Below, piece after piece: positions 28,512-39,211 of a stretch of 64,000 bases of DNA. This stretch comes from Aliiroseovarius pelagivivens (GTDB lineage Bacteria; Pseudomonadota; Alphaproteobacteria; Rhodobacterales; Rhodobacteraceae), in assembly GCF_900302485.1 (NCBI RefSeq), contig NZ_OMOI01000001.1, forward strand, positions 1,736,001 through 1,800,000, written 5' to 3'. Every line of letters begins with the position of its first letter. Position 1 is the first letter of the stretch. The notes beneath the pieces were generated by a model. The model saw only the letters and a list, made by a program, of their open reading frames with translations. It was not told the DNA's origin and did no database searches. The position numbers were made by a program, and so were the translations under genes.

Positions 28512-28638
28512 CCGTCTCTCCGAACCGTTACTGTGACGACTCTTGAGGTTGAAAGAAGAACATTCAGTTAAATATGTCGTGAAACCACCGACAAGATCGG
28601 GAAAATTTTCGGAAAATCGCCGTGCGAACAGGGTGCAA

Positions 28639-28947
28639 TCAGCGCGATTGCATATGGTTGGCAATTCGAGAGATCAGCTCGGACAGGGCTTCTGGAGCGT
28701 CCTGTTGACCCGACACCCACTGATAGAGATCCTGATCGTTTTCACCCAACAGCGCCTCGTACAGATCCAACTCATCCGCGCTCATGTCTTCCAGATGATC
28801 GTCGGCATAGCGCGTCAGGATGATGTCCATTTCCTTGATCCCGCGCCGCATCGACCGCATGGCCAACCGCTTGACACGATGCTCGGGTGTCTCGCCCGCA
28901 TGCGCGCCGGGAGTTTCCTTCAGCTGATCATAGGGAATACCGCTCAT
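28639..28947 (-). CDS. sdhE: Succinate dehydrogenase assembly factor SdhE
   Basis: 102 residues of the SdhE/SDH5 (DUF339) family, which helps attach FAD to the flavoprotein of succinate dehydrogenase. The diagnostic RGIKEMD (RGxxExD) motif lies at about residues 35-41 in RSMRRGIKEMDIIL, followed by LYEALLGENDQDLYQWVSG. It is 3 bp downstream of the XRE regulator gene on the same strand, so they share a transcript. Confidence 0.93.
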   Translation of the reverse strand: MSGIPYDQLKETPGAHAGETPEHRVKRLAMRSMRRGIKEMDIILTRYADDHLEDMSADELDLYEALLGENDQDLYQWVSGQQDAPEALSELISRIANHMQSR

Positions 28948-28950
28948 CTC

Positions 28951-29346
28951 TTATCCTTCCAGCCGCTTACGCAGGCGTTTTTCAAGCCGCCCCAGCTGGT
29001 CGGCCGAGCGGTTCATCTGCATCTTGATGTCACGAATTTCAAGCAGAAGGTCGCGCACTTCCGGGGCTTCGCCATTCTCAAGCGCCGGTTCTTCAACCCC
29101 TTCCCCTTCACCGGTCAAAAGCCAGCGCATGGAGACGTTCAAGACGCCCGAAACCATCTGTAGTTTGTTGGCGCGGGGTTCGGACAGATCCTCTTCCCAT
29201 CCACGCAAAGTTTTCAGCTTGATACCCAGTCGTCTAGCCAAGTCGGATTGCGACATATTTACAGCTTCGCGGGCGGCAGCAAGGCGATCCCCAAAGGTCG
29301 CAGCATCCTCGGAAAACCAGTCACCGTTTGATTCAGTTTGTTCCAT
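28951..29346 (-). CDS. XRE-family HTH regulator with C-terminal coiled coil
   Basis: 131 residues. A Cro/CI-type helix-turn-helix spans about residues 17-75 (FGDRLAAAREAVNMSQSDLA, RRLGIKLKTLRGWEEDLSEP, VSGVLNVSMRWLLTGEGEG). The C-terminal 40 residues (RDLLLEIRDIKMQMNRSADQ, LGRLEKRLRKRLEG) read as a coiled coil for dimerisation. It sits immediately before sdhE. A short acidic linker joins the domains. Target unknown. Confidence 0.88.
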   Translation of the reverse strand: MEQTESNGDWFSEDAATFGDRLAAAREAVNMSQSDLARRLGIKLKTLRGWEEDLSEPRANKLQMVSGVLNVSMRWLLTGEGEGVEEPALENGEAPEVRDLLLEIRDIKMQMNRSADQLGRLEKRLRKRLEG

Positions 29347-29389
29347 GCCTGTCTCTCCTCATACAATGTCGACAACCGGCACCTGATGA

Positions 29390-30655
<1,266 letters not shown>

Positions 30656-30687
30656 AACCAAAAGCGATCCGAATCGAAAGGTCCCAG

Positions 30688-31089
30688 ATGACTGCTGTCT
30701 TGCCAGATTACTATTTCCGCGTCCGTGAAAACGGTGCCTTCGTCTTCAAGGTTGATACGGAAAATCGGCAGCGCCGGATCGAGCTGGACCAGATCGCGGT
30801 CGTGAACATCAAGAACGGCGATGTGAAACCCCAAGGGGGTCGTGAGCTGTCCGATGAGGACAAAGCCGCGATCTCGGATTGGATGGAGCAACGCCGCGCC
30901 CAGCTTAAACAGCGCGATATCGATGACATCCTGCGCACCGTCGATCACCTGAACCTGACCACGCATTGGGCGCAGGCCCGTGCCTCGGATGAGGATCTGG
31001 AACAGGTGACCGACGCGCTGTTGCTGGCCATGCATGATTTGCGCACGATGTTGGTGCGCAAGAAGGCGGATCGGTTGATCAAAGGCTAA
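30688..31089 (+). CDS. Conserved hypothetical protein
   Basis: 133 residues, no recognised domain. It begins MTAVLPDYYFRVRENGAFVF, with a short beta-rich N-terminal half (KVDTENRQRRIELDQIAVVN, IKNGDVKPQG) and a helical C-terminal half (ELSDEDKAAISDWMEQRRAQ, DDILRTVDHLNLTTHWAQ). No signal peptide or membrane helix. It follows the aminotransferase by 32 bp and is probably co-transcribed. The protein looks like a family restricted to Rhodobacteraceae, but that is from memory only. Confidence 0.75.
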   Translation: MTAVLPDYYFRVRENGAFVFKVDTENRQRRIELDQIAVVNIKNGDVKPQGGRELSDEDKAAISDWMEQRRAQLKQRDIDDILRTVDHLNLTTHWAQARASDEDLEQVTDALLLAMHDLRTMLVRKKADRLIKG

Positions 31090-31126
31090 TCGCCGCCTCA
31101 GATGGTACGTGTGGTCGTCTGCAGCG

Positions 31127-32485
31127 TCAGGCGGATGCGCCAATACGCGAAGATTGCATCCAGAAGCGCCACGACATGAAGGCGCCTGCGCAGAGCAATC
31201 CCAAAAGCAGTCCCCACCAGACGCCGACCGCGCCAAAGCCCATCGTGATACCAAGCACATAGGACGACCCCATTCCAACCACCCAATAGCTAAGGCTGGC
31301 GATGACCATCGGCACACGCGTGTCCTGTACGCCCCGCAGAAGCCCCATGGCAATGGCCTGCGCGCCATCTGCAAACTGGAACAGGGCTGCGACCACAAGC
31401 AATGCGGTACCAAGGACAACGATCTCGTCGCGCAAGACCTCGGCTGGGTCCAAGAACAGTTGGATCAGCGGCTCGGGGAACACAAAGAACAAGATGACCG
31501 TCAGCCCGCCGAACAGGACGGACGCCAGTGTCGCCGCCAACGCCCCCCGACGTAGCCCGAGTTCGTCCTTGCGGCCAAGCGCACGGCCTGCGCGCACAGT
31601 TGCTGTCATCGACAAGCCAAGATGCACCATGAAGAAGGTCGCGGTGATCTGAAGCGCGATCCCGTGGGCCGCCAGCTCTACCGTGCCAATCAACCCCACC
31701 ACGATGGTCGAGGCCGAAAACATCCCCACCTCGGCCAGAGTGGTCAATCCAATCGGAACGCCCAGTTTCAGCAGGTCGATCAAGGCCTCCCAATCCGGCT
31801 TCCACAGCCGCTGGAACAACGCTTGTTCCGGGTTCAGACGCGCTGCGTACATCCACAGGACAATCCCTGCTGCGATCTGAATGGTGACAGAGGCGATCGC
31901 CGCCCCGCGGACACCCAGTTCCGGTGCGCCCCAATTGCCGAAGATCAGCGCATAGTTGATGACCCCATTCATCACGGCCGCAATGATGGTCGCCCACAGC
32001 ACAATCCGCGCGTGCTCTAACGCTGACAGATAACTGCGCAAGGCCATCACGCCCAGCGCCGGAATCAAGCCAAAGCCCGCAATCCGCAAGTAATCCTGCG
32101 CAATCAGGCTAAGCCCCTCGTCCTGCCCCATCGCCTGAAGGATCGGCGCGGACATCCACATCAGGGGCAACACCGCGAGGGCAAAGCCGATCGAGATCCA
32201 AAGCGCCATCCGGGTCAGGCGACGGACACGGACGTCGTCTCCGGCCTCGGCGGCTTCGGCAACCATGGGCATCAACGCAAAGGCCGGCCCCGATCCCATG
32301 ATCAGAAAGATGAAAAAGAACGTGCCGGCCAAGGTAACGGCGGCCAGTTCCTCGACACCGTACCACCCCAGCATGATCGTGTCGGTGATTTGCACCGAAA
32401 ACTGCGCCAGCTGCGAGGCCACCAAGGGCGTACCCAGAACCAAAACGGCACGCATGTGCTGAGGGAGAGTCATTACTTGTGTCAT
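31127..32485 (-). CDS. MATE-family multidrug efflux pump
   Basis: 452 residues, 12 membrane helices in two six-helix halves. The start of each half shows the family pattern (LVLGTPLVASQLAQFSVQIT with DTIMLGWYGVEELAAVTLAG; LKLGVPIGLTTLAEVGMFSA with STIVVGLIGTVELAAHGIAL). It is of the NorM type, exporting cationic drugs in exchange for Na+ or H+; substrate unknown. It stands between convergent and same-strand genes with no regulator adjacent. Confidence 0.93.
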   Translation of the reverse strand: MTQVMTLPQHMRAVLVLGTPLVASQLAQFSVQITDTIMLGWYGVEELAAVTLAGTFFFIFLIMGSGPAFALMPMVAEAAEAGDDVRVRRLTRMALWISIGFALAVLPLMWMSAPILQAMGQDEGLSLIAQDYLRIAGFGLIPALGVMALRSYLSALEHARIVLWATIIAAVMNGVINYALIFGNWGAPELGVRGAAIASVTIQIAAGIVLWMYAARLNPEQALFQRLWKPDWEALIDLLKLGVPIGLTTLAEVGMFSASTIVVGLIGTVELAAHGIALQITATFFMVHLGLSMTATVRAGRALGRKDELGLRRGALAATLASVLFGGLTVILFFVFPEPLIQLFLDPAEVLRDEIVVLGTALLVVAALFQFADGAQAIAMGLLRGVQDTRVPMVIASLSYWVVGMGSSYVLGITMGFGAVGVWWGLLLGLLCAGAFMSWRFWMQSSRIGASA

Positions 32486-32536
32486 GATCCACCTCTATTC
32501 CCGGTGGTACGGTTGGGCAAGCACAGAGTGTTGGCG

Positions 32537-33682
32537 CTATCGCAGCATTGCCAGTAGCGCTTTGGATGGGGTACCCGTCACAAGAAGTCCGCGCGACCGC
32601 TGGAACGCTTTGATCGCGGCATAGGTCTTGTTCCCCAGAACGCCATCGGCCTCTCCGGTGTCAAAGCCTGCGCGTGTCAGCCCTTTCTGCAGCGCTTTGC
32701 GGTCGTCCAATGTTAGCCCGTGTTCGTCTGTACCGAACGAAGCACGAAGGGCGGGACGCCCGACCAGACGGTCTGACAGATGCCCCACGCCGATGATGTA
32801 TTTCTGGGCGTTGTTGTACCTGCCGAGCACACCGTAGTTGTGGTAGACCTCGAACACCGGCCCACTGTCTCCCGCAGGCTTCACGACGCGACCCCGACCA
32901 GATGGTTCACGTCCTGTAATTTCCGTTCCCCAGCGTTGCCCGCGTTTCCAGCCTGATCGGCTGAGGTAAGCGGCAGTCGAAGCCAACGCATCCGTGGGAT
33001 CATCCGACCAGATGTCGCGTTTGCCGTCACCCTGGAAGTCCACCGCATATGCCAGATACGAGGTCGGGATGAACTGCGTATGCCCCATCGCGCCCGCCCA
33101 ACTGCCGGTCATCCGCGCGGGTGTGACGTCACCACGCGCAAAGATTTTAATCGCGGCGGCCATCTGGCCTTCGAAGAAGCGACCACGCCGCCCATCAAAG
33201 GCAAGCGTCGCCAAGGCGGACATCACAGGCACGTCGCCGCGCCGCGCACCATAGCGGCTTTCCACGCCCCAGATGGCGACGATCACCTCTTTCTCGACAC
33301 CGTATTTTGCCTCGAGCCTGTTCAAAAGGCGCGCGTGTTTGGACAGCATCGCGCGCCCTTTCTCGATCCGCGCGTCAGATGCGGCGATGGCCAAGTAGTC
33401 TTCGAACGAGCGCACGAACTCGGTTTGATTGCGGTCGCGTTCGACCACACCGGGCAGAAAGCCCACATCGCGGAAGGCACGATTAACGGTGGATGGGGAA
33501 AGCCCCCGTGCGATCATCCTTTTCTTGGCACCTGGCACCCAGGCATCAAACCGTGCGTTCGGGGCCACCCGCATTCCGCCTTGCGTGCTGCGCACGGCGC
33601 TCCCCCCTGCTCCACCCGATTGACAGGCCACTAGGGACAGCGCCGACATACCGGCCAGAATGAAACGTCTGGAATAGATCAT
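32537..33682 (-). CDS. Lytic murein transglycosylase (MltB-type) lipoprotein with peptidoglycan-binding domain
   Basis: 381 residues. The N-terminus (MIYSRRFILAGMSALSLVAC) has a lipobox, LVAC, so it is likely lipid-anchored in the envelope. The transglycosylase domain spans about 45-300, with the catalytic Glu in IVAIWGVESRYGARRGDVPV and MTGSWAGAMGHTQFIPTSYL. The last 55 residues (GLTLDDRKALQKGLTRAGFD, TGEADGVLGNKTYAAIKAFQ) are a PG_binding_1 domain. It cleaves peptidoglycan glycans to 1,6-anhydro products. Confidence 0.93.
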   Translation of the reverse strand: MIYSRRFILAGMSALSLVACQSGGAGGSAVRSTQGGMRVAPNARFDAWVPGAKKRMIARGLSPSTVNRAFRDVGFLPGVVERDRNQTEFVRSFEDYLAIAASDARIEKGRAMLSKHARLLNRLEAKYGVEKEVIVAIWGVESRYGARRGDVPVMSALATLAFDGRRGRFFEGQMAAAIKIFARGDVTPARMTGSWAGAMGHTQFIPTSYLAYAVDFQGDGKRDIWSDDPTDALASTAAYLSRSGWKRGQRWGTEITGREPSGRGRVVKPAGDSGPVFEVYHNYGVLGRYNNAQKYIIGVGHLSDRLVGRPALRASFGTDEHGLTLDDRKALQKGLTRAGFDTGEADGVLGNKTYAAIKAFQRSRGLLVTGTPSKALLAMLR

Positions 33683-33776
33683 GAAACCACCTGCACTGCT
33701 TGAATACGATGCGCTTTGGGATCCGTGCGCAAACTTGTTTTCTCAAGACTAACCCGCCTCAACAAAAGATTGAATG

Positions 33777-33802
33777 AAAAAGGGGCGCCGAAGCGCCCCT
33801 TG
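33777..33802 (-). terminator. Terminator of ppk2
   Basis: AGGGGCGC/GCGCCCCT stem; read on the minus strand the loop is TTCG, the very stable tetraloop, and a T run follows (complement of the A run at 33777-33780). It lies 23 bp beyond the ppk2 stop. Confidence 0.9.
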
Positions 33803-33824
33803 TCTTTCTGTTTCGTCGGTCGGA

Positions 33825-34778
33825 TCAACCGCGACGTTGATCCGGATGCAGGCTTGCGCCCAGAATATGGTTCGAATTGTGGATCACCTGACTGGCATGA
33901 CCAACGATCAGCGGATCGGGTGCACGGACCAGATCATAGTCCTTGTCCGGGTAATCAACCGTCGACAGGAAGTGGCGCATGCATTCCAGACGCGCACGTT
34001 TCTTGTCGTTCGATTTGATGATGGTCCATGGCGCATCAGCAGTGTGCGTATAGAAGAACATCGCTTCTTTCGCTTCCGTATAGTCGTCCCATTTAGACAG
34101 AGACGCCAGATCGACCGGGCTGAGCTTCCAACGCTTCAATGGGTCATCTTTGCGGCTGTCAAAGCGGCGTTTCTGCTCTTCACGGGTGACCGAGAACCAA
34201 TACTTGTACAGGCGAATGCCCGAACGGGTCAGCATGCGCTCGTATTCAGGTGTCTGGCGCATGAACTCCAAGTATTCGCTTGGGTTACAGAAACCCATCA
34301 CGCGCTCAACACCCGCGCGGTTGTACCATGAGCGGTCATAGAAGACCATTTCGCCTTCAGTGGGAAGCTGGCTGATGTAACGCTGATAGAACCACTGGCC
34401 ACGTTCTTCATCGGTGGGCTTGTTCAGCGCAACAACGCGCGCTTCGCGAGGGTTCAGGTGCTCCATAAAGCGTTTGATCGTGCCGCCCTTGCCGGCCGCA
34501 TCACGGCCTTCAAACAACAGTACGAATTTCTGACCCGTTTCGCCAACCCAGCGCTGCACCTTCAAAAGCTCAGCCTGCAGGCGGGCTTTTTCGGCCTCGT
34601 ATTCCTTGCGACCAAGCTTGGTGTCATAGGGATACTTGCCGTTCTCAAAGGTCTCGCGGATCTGGTCAGCACTCACCTTCGGGAACGGTTTGGGCTCGGC
34701 TTTGACTTCAGCAGCGGGCTTGGCAGCTACTTTTGCTGCATTTTTTGGCGTACTGGTACGGGTCTGATTCACACTCAT
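33825..34778 (-). CDS. ppk2: Polyphosphate kinase 2
   Basis: 317 residues. It moves phosphate between polyphosphate and nucleotides. The P-loop is FVLLFEGRDAAGKGGTIKRF, the lid/Walker B region is MVFYDRSWYNRAGVERVMGF, and TRSGIRLYKYWFSVTREEQK with AMFFYTHTADAPWTIIKSND follow. The N-terminal 45 residues are alanine/lysine-rich and outside the kinase fold. Two ATGs are possible; the one at 34778 leaves 8 bp to AGGAG, whereas the one at 34784 is too close. Confidence 0.95.
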   Translation of the reverse strand: MSVNQTRTSTPKNAAKVAAKPAAEVKAEPKPFPKVSADQIRETFENGKYPYDTKLGRKEYEAEKARLQAELLKVQRWVGETGQKFVLLFEGRDAAGKGGTIKRFMEHLNPREARVVALNKPTDEERGQWFYQRYISQLPTEGEMVFYDRSWYNRAGVERVMGFCNPSEYLEFMRQTPEYERMLTRSGIRLYKYWFSVTREEQKRRFDSRKDDPLKRWKLSPVDLASLSKWDDYTEAKEAMFFYTHTADAPWTIIKSNDKKRARLECMRHFLSTVDYPDKDYDLVRAPDPLIVGHASQVIHNSNHILGASLHPDQRRG

Positions 34779-34889
34779 TCGCATCTCTCCTTGATTGTCC
34801 GGTTTGCCTTTACCAAGTCAGCCCGCACCGCGCCTTGATCCGCATCAATGAATCCGAAGATGTTCAGACAAATCCCACACAAAAGCTGC

Positions 34890-34918
34890 GAAAAAGGCCC
34901 ACCTATAGGAGGGCCTTT
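34890..34918 (-). terminator. Terminator of the beta-helix protein gene
   Basis: AAAGGCCC/GGGCCTTT stem with a ten-base loop and an A run at 34891-34895, read as T on the minus strand, 12 bp beyond the stop at 34930. Confidence 0.85.
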
Positions 34919-34929
34919 CTACAAGAGTG

Positions 34930-37221
34930 TCAGACGGGTTTATCGGTGCGCAGCGTCACATGCGCCGTCCCGCGTACGGGCTTGGACCACTTCAACTGGG
35001 CCAGCTTCGCACCAGTACCCTGATTCACCAAAACATGCGGATTGTCCCAGACCTGATTGTTTGACCCATCTCGCAGATCACCTTCGATCACCACGGACGA
35101 GACCGTCCGGGCATTCCCACCAAACGGGAAATAGGCCGAACCATCCAAGCTCCAGGTGCTGGCCTCTGTATTCTGATTGAACTCGAGGGTCACAGGCGAA
35201 ATTGTGCGCTGATCGACCCCGACGAAGGCGTTGTTCTGGAAGGTCACGTCGCGCATGCTCCAACCGTTCAAGGTTCCATGAGTCGTTGAAACACTTTCGA
35301 CGCGATCAACCCGCCCGTTCAACGACCGAAAGGTGTTGTTGCTGACGTGTAAGCCCGACAGATAGTGCCCCGTCCCGAACGGCTTGATCATAATCCACGT
35401 GAACCACGAAGCGACGTCATTGGCGGTGAAAATGTTGTCGGTGATCGTCATCCCACCGAAGGCATACTCGTTGCTGAAGTCCGGCTCCGAGTCATGCTCG
35501 TTGTTCCATTCGATCATACAATTGTCGATGTAATTGCCGGTCAGAACCGTTTTGTTGTTCTCAAGCGTAAACACAATGCCCGCAACGCGCGGACCATCGG
35601 TCACTTCATCCCCTTGGTACAGATGGTTGCCCTGAATGATATGGCCCGAGCCATACATCACCATCGATGTCCCCATACGCTGGAATTGAGAATCCCGGAT
35701 TTTCGAGTCGTTGGCGTTTACATTCACTGCTACCGACACACGATCCGTCGCGGTCAGGCTTTGCTCGGCCGAGATGAACTGACATCGGTCTACATGAAGC
35801 CCCTGACAGGCCCGTCCGATCGAACTGATCCCGTGGTTCTTCGGTTTGATGAAGTGGCAATCCTCGAACACCATGTTCTCGCCGTTGCGCGCCAGCATCA
35901 CCGCCGAGGCATGCGCGTTGCACTGGAACTCGACCTCGATCAGGTTCATGCGCCGCAACTCGGCGAAACCGCCGAAATCCAGAACATATTTGTGGCGGGT
36001 GAACGTATAGGTCTGGTTGGGATCCGCGCCCCACAGTGGGCGGCTTAGCTCAAGCTCTTCTGCGCTGACATCAACCGATTTCACATACACTTCGCGCCCG
36101 ACGCCATTGCCGGTGACAACCGATCCCGGCTGGATAGCTGAAATCCCCGGCACATTGGTCAGTTTGTTTGGATTGGCGGGGCTGTACTGCGCCGCCGAGG
36201 TCGTTACGTCTTCATCCCAAGGCGCGCCGCCGATGACGTAGAACTGGCCATTGCGGATCGCACGCCGGATCAGGAAGGTGTCCGATGTCGCATATGCCTC
36301 TTGCATATCGATGGGTTCAGTCACGTCGATGCGTCGGCCGCACATATCCAGAACCTTGTGGTCGGCATAGTGCAGCAACGCCTGAAACGCCTTGCGAAAG
36401 CCCAGAAGTTCGCTGCCGAAGGCGTCGATATAGGTGGGAAGATCGAAGCTCCGTGTCAGCGACAGATACACATTGTCCGCCATCGTCACCGTGCCCTCGA
36501 AACGAATATCGGTATGCAGGGTTAGATTTGCGCCGATATGAAATACCCCGTCAGGCACCAACAGGGTGCGACCACCCGAAGCGGCGTCGGCGGCCTCGAA
36601 CGCGGCATGGTCATCGGTGACACCATCCCCGGCGGCACCAAAGTCGCGCACATCGACCCAATCCATCATGTCGCGCAGATAGGCGCCGGTGACATCCTCG
36701 ACGATCATATCGTCAATGCGCACCGCGGCCCCGTTTGACCCAGTCAAATCCAGCCCGATATGGGCATAGGCCACATCTTCGCCCCAGACCATATCAACGC
36801 TCGACCGGCTACCCGACCCGATGATCGCCGAGACCTCGACCACTTCGCCATACGCTGTCAGGGGCACGTCCGGCCCGGTTTCGACATACCCGCCCGCATG
36901 TCCCCCGCCCGACAAGCTGGGACGCGTCGCGATACGGACCGACGGCAACGGCCCCGAGATCGCCTTGACCCGCGCACGCACCCGCAAATAACAGCCCTGT
37001 TCGAACGGTGTTTGCCCCATATAGCGCAGCGTCTGAGTATTCTGGTCCTTGAACAGCTCAAGACAGCTGTCGAAATCCTGATCCGCCGGAACGATGGCCG
37101 CATTACCCGCCCCGTCATAGGTCAGGCTGCCGGGGGTGCCGTCCTCGCTTGACCAGACATCCAGCCCATCCGTAAATTCAGGCGGCATGAACACCACCCC
37201 TTCGGTAATCGCCTTATTCAT
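34930..37221 (-). CDS. Right-handed beta-helix protein (pectate-lyase-like), no signal peptide
   Basis: 763 residues. Residues about 190-700 read as a right-handed parallel beta-helix: it opens with DVRDFGAAGDGVTDDHAAFE, the pectate_lyase_3/GH28-related start, and continues with repeated coil turns such as NMVFEDCHFIKPKNHGISSI, GLHVDRCQFISAEQSLTATD and GMTITDNIFTAND. An N-terminal domain of about 180 residues looks like a beta-sandwich or carbohydrate-binding module, and a beta-rich C-terminal cap ends the chain. No signal peptide is visible. It could be a polysaccharide lyase, or a phage/GTA-type spike. The start MNKAITEG has AAAGGGA before it. Confidence 0.8.
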   Translation of the reverse strand: MNKAITEGVVFMPPEFTDGLDVWSSEDGTPGSLTYDGAGNAAIVPADQDFDSCLELFKDQNTQTLRYMGQTPFEQGCYLRVRARVKAISGPLPSVRIATRPSLSGGGHAGGYVETGPDVPLTAYGEVVEVSAIIGSGSRSSVDMVWGEDVAYAHIGLDLTGSNGAAVRIDDMIVEDVTGAYLRDMMDWVDVRDFGAAGDGVTDDHAAFEAADAASGGRTLLVPDGVFHIGANLTLHTDIRFEGTVTMADNVYLSLTRSFDLPTYIDAFGSELLGFRKAFQALLHYADHKVLDMCGRRIDVTEPIDMQEAYATSDTFLIRRAIRNGQFYVIGGAPWDEDVTTSAAQYSPANPNKLTNVPGISAIQPGSVVTGNGVGREVYVKSVDVSAEELELSRPLWGADPNQTYTFTRHKYVLDFGGFAELRRMNLIEVEFQCNAHASAVMLARNGENMVFEDCHFIKPKNHGISSIGRACQGLHVDRCQFISAEQSLTATDRVSVAVNVNANDSKIRDSQFQRMGTSMVMYGSGHIIQGNHLYQGDEVTDGPRVAGIVFTLENNKTVLTGNYIDNCMIEWNNEHDSEPDFSNEYAFGGMTITDNIFTANDVASWFTWIMIKPFGTGHYLSGLHVSNNTFRSLNGRVDRVESVSTTHGTLNGWSMRDVTFQNNAFVGVDQRTISPVTLEFNQNTEASTWSLDGSAYFPFGGNARTVSSVVIEGDLRDGSNNQVWDNPHVLVNQGTGAKLAQLKWSKPVRGTAHVTLRTDKPV

Positions 37222-37367
37222 CAGGTTCCCTTTCAGGTCGAAATCCACGCAAAGCCCCGCGCAGACGCGAAGGACGCGCAGGACGGGGCGAGAAACGCCA
37301 AAAGAGGTAAATGCCTGGAGTTAACGAGCGTTAAGGCAGGCGTGCGTTGCACGAGAGCCAGAATAGA

Positions 37368-37397
37368 AAACGGCGCCCGATCACTCGGACGCCGTTC
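37368..37397 (-). terminator. Terminator of the lysyl-tRNA synthetase gene
   Basis: AACGGCG/CGCCGTT outer stem enclosing a smaller CCGA/TCGG stem, with a TTTTC run on the minus strand, 25 bp beyond the stop. The rest of the 200-bp gap to the beta-helix gene holds nothing else I recognise. Confidence 0.8.
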
Positions 37398-37421
37398 ATT
37401 ATTTCAGTGACCTAGAAGGTC

Positions 37422-39083
37422 TTACTTCACCAGCTCTCCGGCCAGCGCCTTGTCGATCAGGGCGGCGGTTTCCGCGGCGCCGTACAGGGCAGCAAACCCA
37501 CCAAAGCGCGGACCTTGGCTGGCACCCAGAAGCACCTCATAGAGCGCCTTGAACCAGTCGCGCAGGTTTTCGAACCCATGCAGCTTGCCCAGTGCGAAAA
37601 CGACCGATTGCAGGAACTCGTCCGAGTGGAAATTGACCTCGGGCAGCGGGTCTTCATTGCCCATCATCTCGTTCTTGCGGGCAATCGCGTCCAGCGCAAC
37701 GTCACCATCGCGCAGCGCACGCGCCAGCTCTTCCAGTGCGCCACGTTCTTGATCTGTGGGCAGGCGGAAGACTTTCTCGGGTTCTACAAAGTCCTCATAG
37801 TACTTCACCGCATAGCCTGCCGCCGCATCCAGATCAGGATGCGTTTCCGGCGACGCATCCGGCGCATAACGCTGGATGAAGCCCCAAAGCTGCGCCTTGT
37901 CATGGGCATGTGCCACCGACGCCAAGTTCAGCAGCATCGAGAACGGAACGACCAAATTCGACACTGGCACATCGCCCCCGTGGATATGCCAAACCGGGTT
38001 GTTCAACTGCTGCTTCAGATCTTGCTTGTGATACGCGTTCAGCTGCTGGTGGTATTCGTCCATCGCCTTGGGGATCACATCGAAATGCATCCGCTTGGCG
38101 GTCTTGGGCTTGAGATACATGAAGTACGCAAGGCTTTCAGTCGACGCATACTTCAACCAATCATCAATCGAAATCCCGTTGCCCGAGGTCTTCGAGATCT
38201 TCTGCCCATTGGCATCGAGGAACAGCTCATAGGTGAAATGCTCCGGCGCACGCCAGCCCAGAATGCGGCAGATCTTGTCATAGATCGGCGTGTTGGTGGA
38301 GTGGTCCTTGCCGTACATCTCGAAATCGACTTCCAGCGCGGCCCAGCGCGCCCCGAAATCGGGTTTCCACTGAAGCTTCACATTGCCGCCGGTCACGGGC
38401 AGCGTCCATTCTTTACCATCCTCATCATCGAAGGTGATGGTGTGGTTCTCGGCATTCACCTCTTTCATCGGCACGTACAGAACGCGGCCGGTTTCGGGGT
38501 GGATCGGCAGGAAGATCGAATACGTCTGGCGACGCTCTTCACGCAGTGATTTCAGCATCACCTCCATGACCTCGTCATATTTCTCGACGGCGCGCTTCAG
38601 CACCTCATCAAACTGGCCCGACTGATAAAACTCTTGGGCCGAGTAAAAGTCGTATTTGAACCCGAACGTATCAAGAAAGCGGCGCAGCATGGCGTTATTG
38701 TGATGACCAAAGCTTTCATGCGTACCAAACGGATCCGGCACGCTGGTCAGTGGTTTTTGCAGATGCTCATGCAGGCTTTCGGAGTTTGGCACATTGCCCG
38801 GCACCTTGCGCATCCCGTCCAGATCGTCCGAGAAACAGATCAGCTTGGTCGGAATGTCCGATATCACCTCGAACGCGCGCTGGATCATCGTTGTCCGCGC
38901 AACTTCGCCAAAGGTGCCGATATGGGGCAGTCCCGATGGGCCATAACCCGTTTCAAACAGCACATGTCCCTTTTCAGGTGCGCCCTTCTGATAGCGTTTA
39001 AGCACCCGGCGCGCTTCTTCAAAGGGCCAGGCTTTCGACGCCATCGCGGCGTCGCGCATTTCAGGGCTGATCTGATCAGTCAT
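37422..39083 (-). CDS. lysK: Class I lysyl-tRNA synthetase
   Basis: 553 residues. This is the archaeal-type class I LysRS found in many alphaproteobacteria instead of the class II enzyme. The HIGH-like motif is in [18 protein letters not shown] and the KMSKS-like motif is in [20 protein letters not shown]. Other typical parts are [15 protein letters not shown] and [20 protein letters not shown]. The C-terminal helical anticodon-binding region is present. The symbol is lysK in some species, lysS in others. Confidence 0.95.
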   Translation of the reverse strand: MTDQISPEMRDAAMASKAWPFEEARRVLKRYQKGAPEKGHVLFETGYGPSGLPHIGTFGEVARTTMIQRAFEVISDIPTKLICFSDDLDGMRKVPGNVPNSESLHEHLQKPLTSVPDPFGTHESFGHHNNAMLRRFLDTFGFKYDFYSAQEFYQSGQFDEVLKRAVEKYDEVMEVMLKSLREERRQTYSIFLPIHPETGRVLYVPMKEVNAENHTITFDDEDGKEWTLPVTGGNVKLQWKPDFGARWAALEVDFEMYGKDHSTNTPIYDKICRILGWRAPEHFTYELFLDANGQKISKTSGNGISIDDWLKYASTESLAYFMYLKPKTAKRMHFDVIPKAMDEYHQQLNAYHKQDLKQQLNNPVWHIHGGDVPVSNLVVPFSMLLNLASVAHAHDKAQLWGFIQRYAPDASPETHPDLDAAAGYAVKYYEDFVEPEKVFRLPTDQERGALEELARALRDGDVALDAIARKNEMMGNEDPLPEVNFHSDEFLQSVVFALGKLHGFENLRDWFKALYEVLLGASQGPRFGGFAALYGAAETAALIDKALAGELVK

Positions 39084-39183
39084 CTGCTGTTTCCTTTATC
39101 TCTCGGCACATATTCGCACCATTTAGGGGCCGATTGCCCCTAGGGTCCACTCCCTATTGCCTAGGGGGGCTGGGGTCAATATT

Positions 39184-39194
39184 CTGCACTGCAA
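39184..39194. promoter_or_regulatory. PhaR-like site upstream of the TerB gene
   Basis: CTGCACTGCAA, identical over 11 bases to the site in front of phaR (11071-11081), flanked by TT and CAG. It ends 17 bp before the GTG start of the TerB-family gene, where a bound repressor would overlap promoter or ribosome entry. Confidence 0.5.
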
Positions 39195-39211
39195 CAGAGG
39201 AGCAATTCCAA

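Noticed and set aside
33868..33885. GGTTCGAAT resembling a tRNA T-loop
   Set aside because: It lies within the ppk2 coding sequence and no cloverleaf arms can be paired around it. No tRNA gene was found in the window.
37515..38549. 344-residue frame opposite the class I LysRS gene
   Set aside because: Antisense shadow without domain features.
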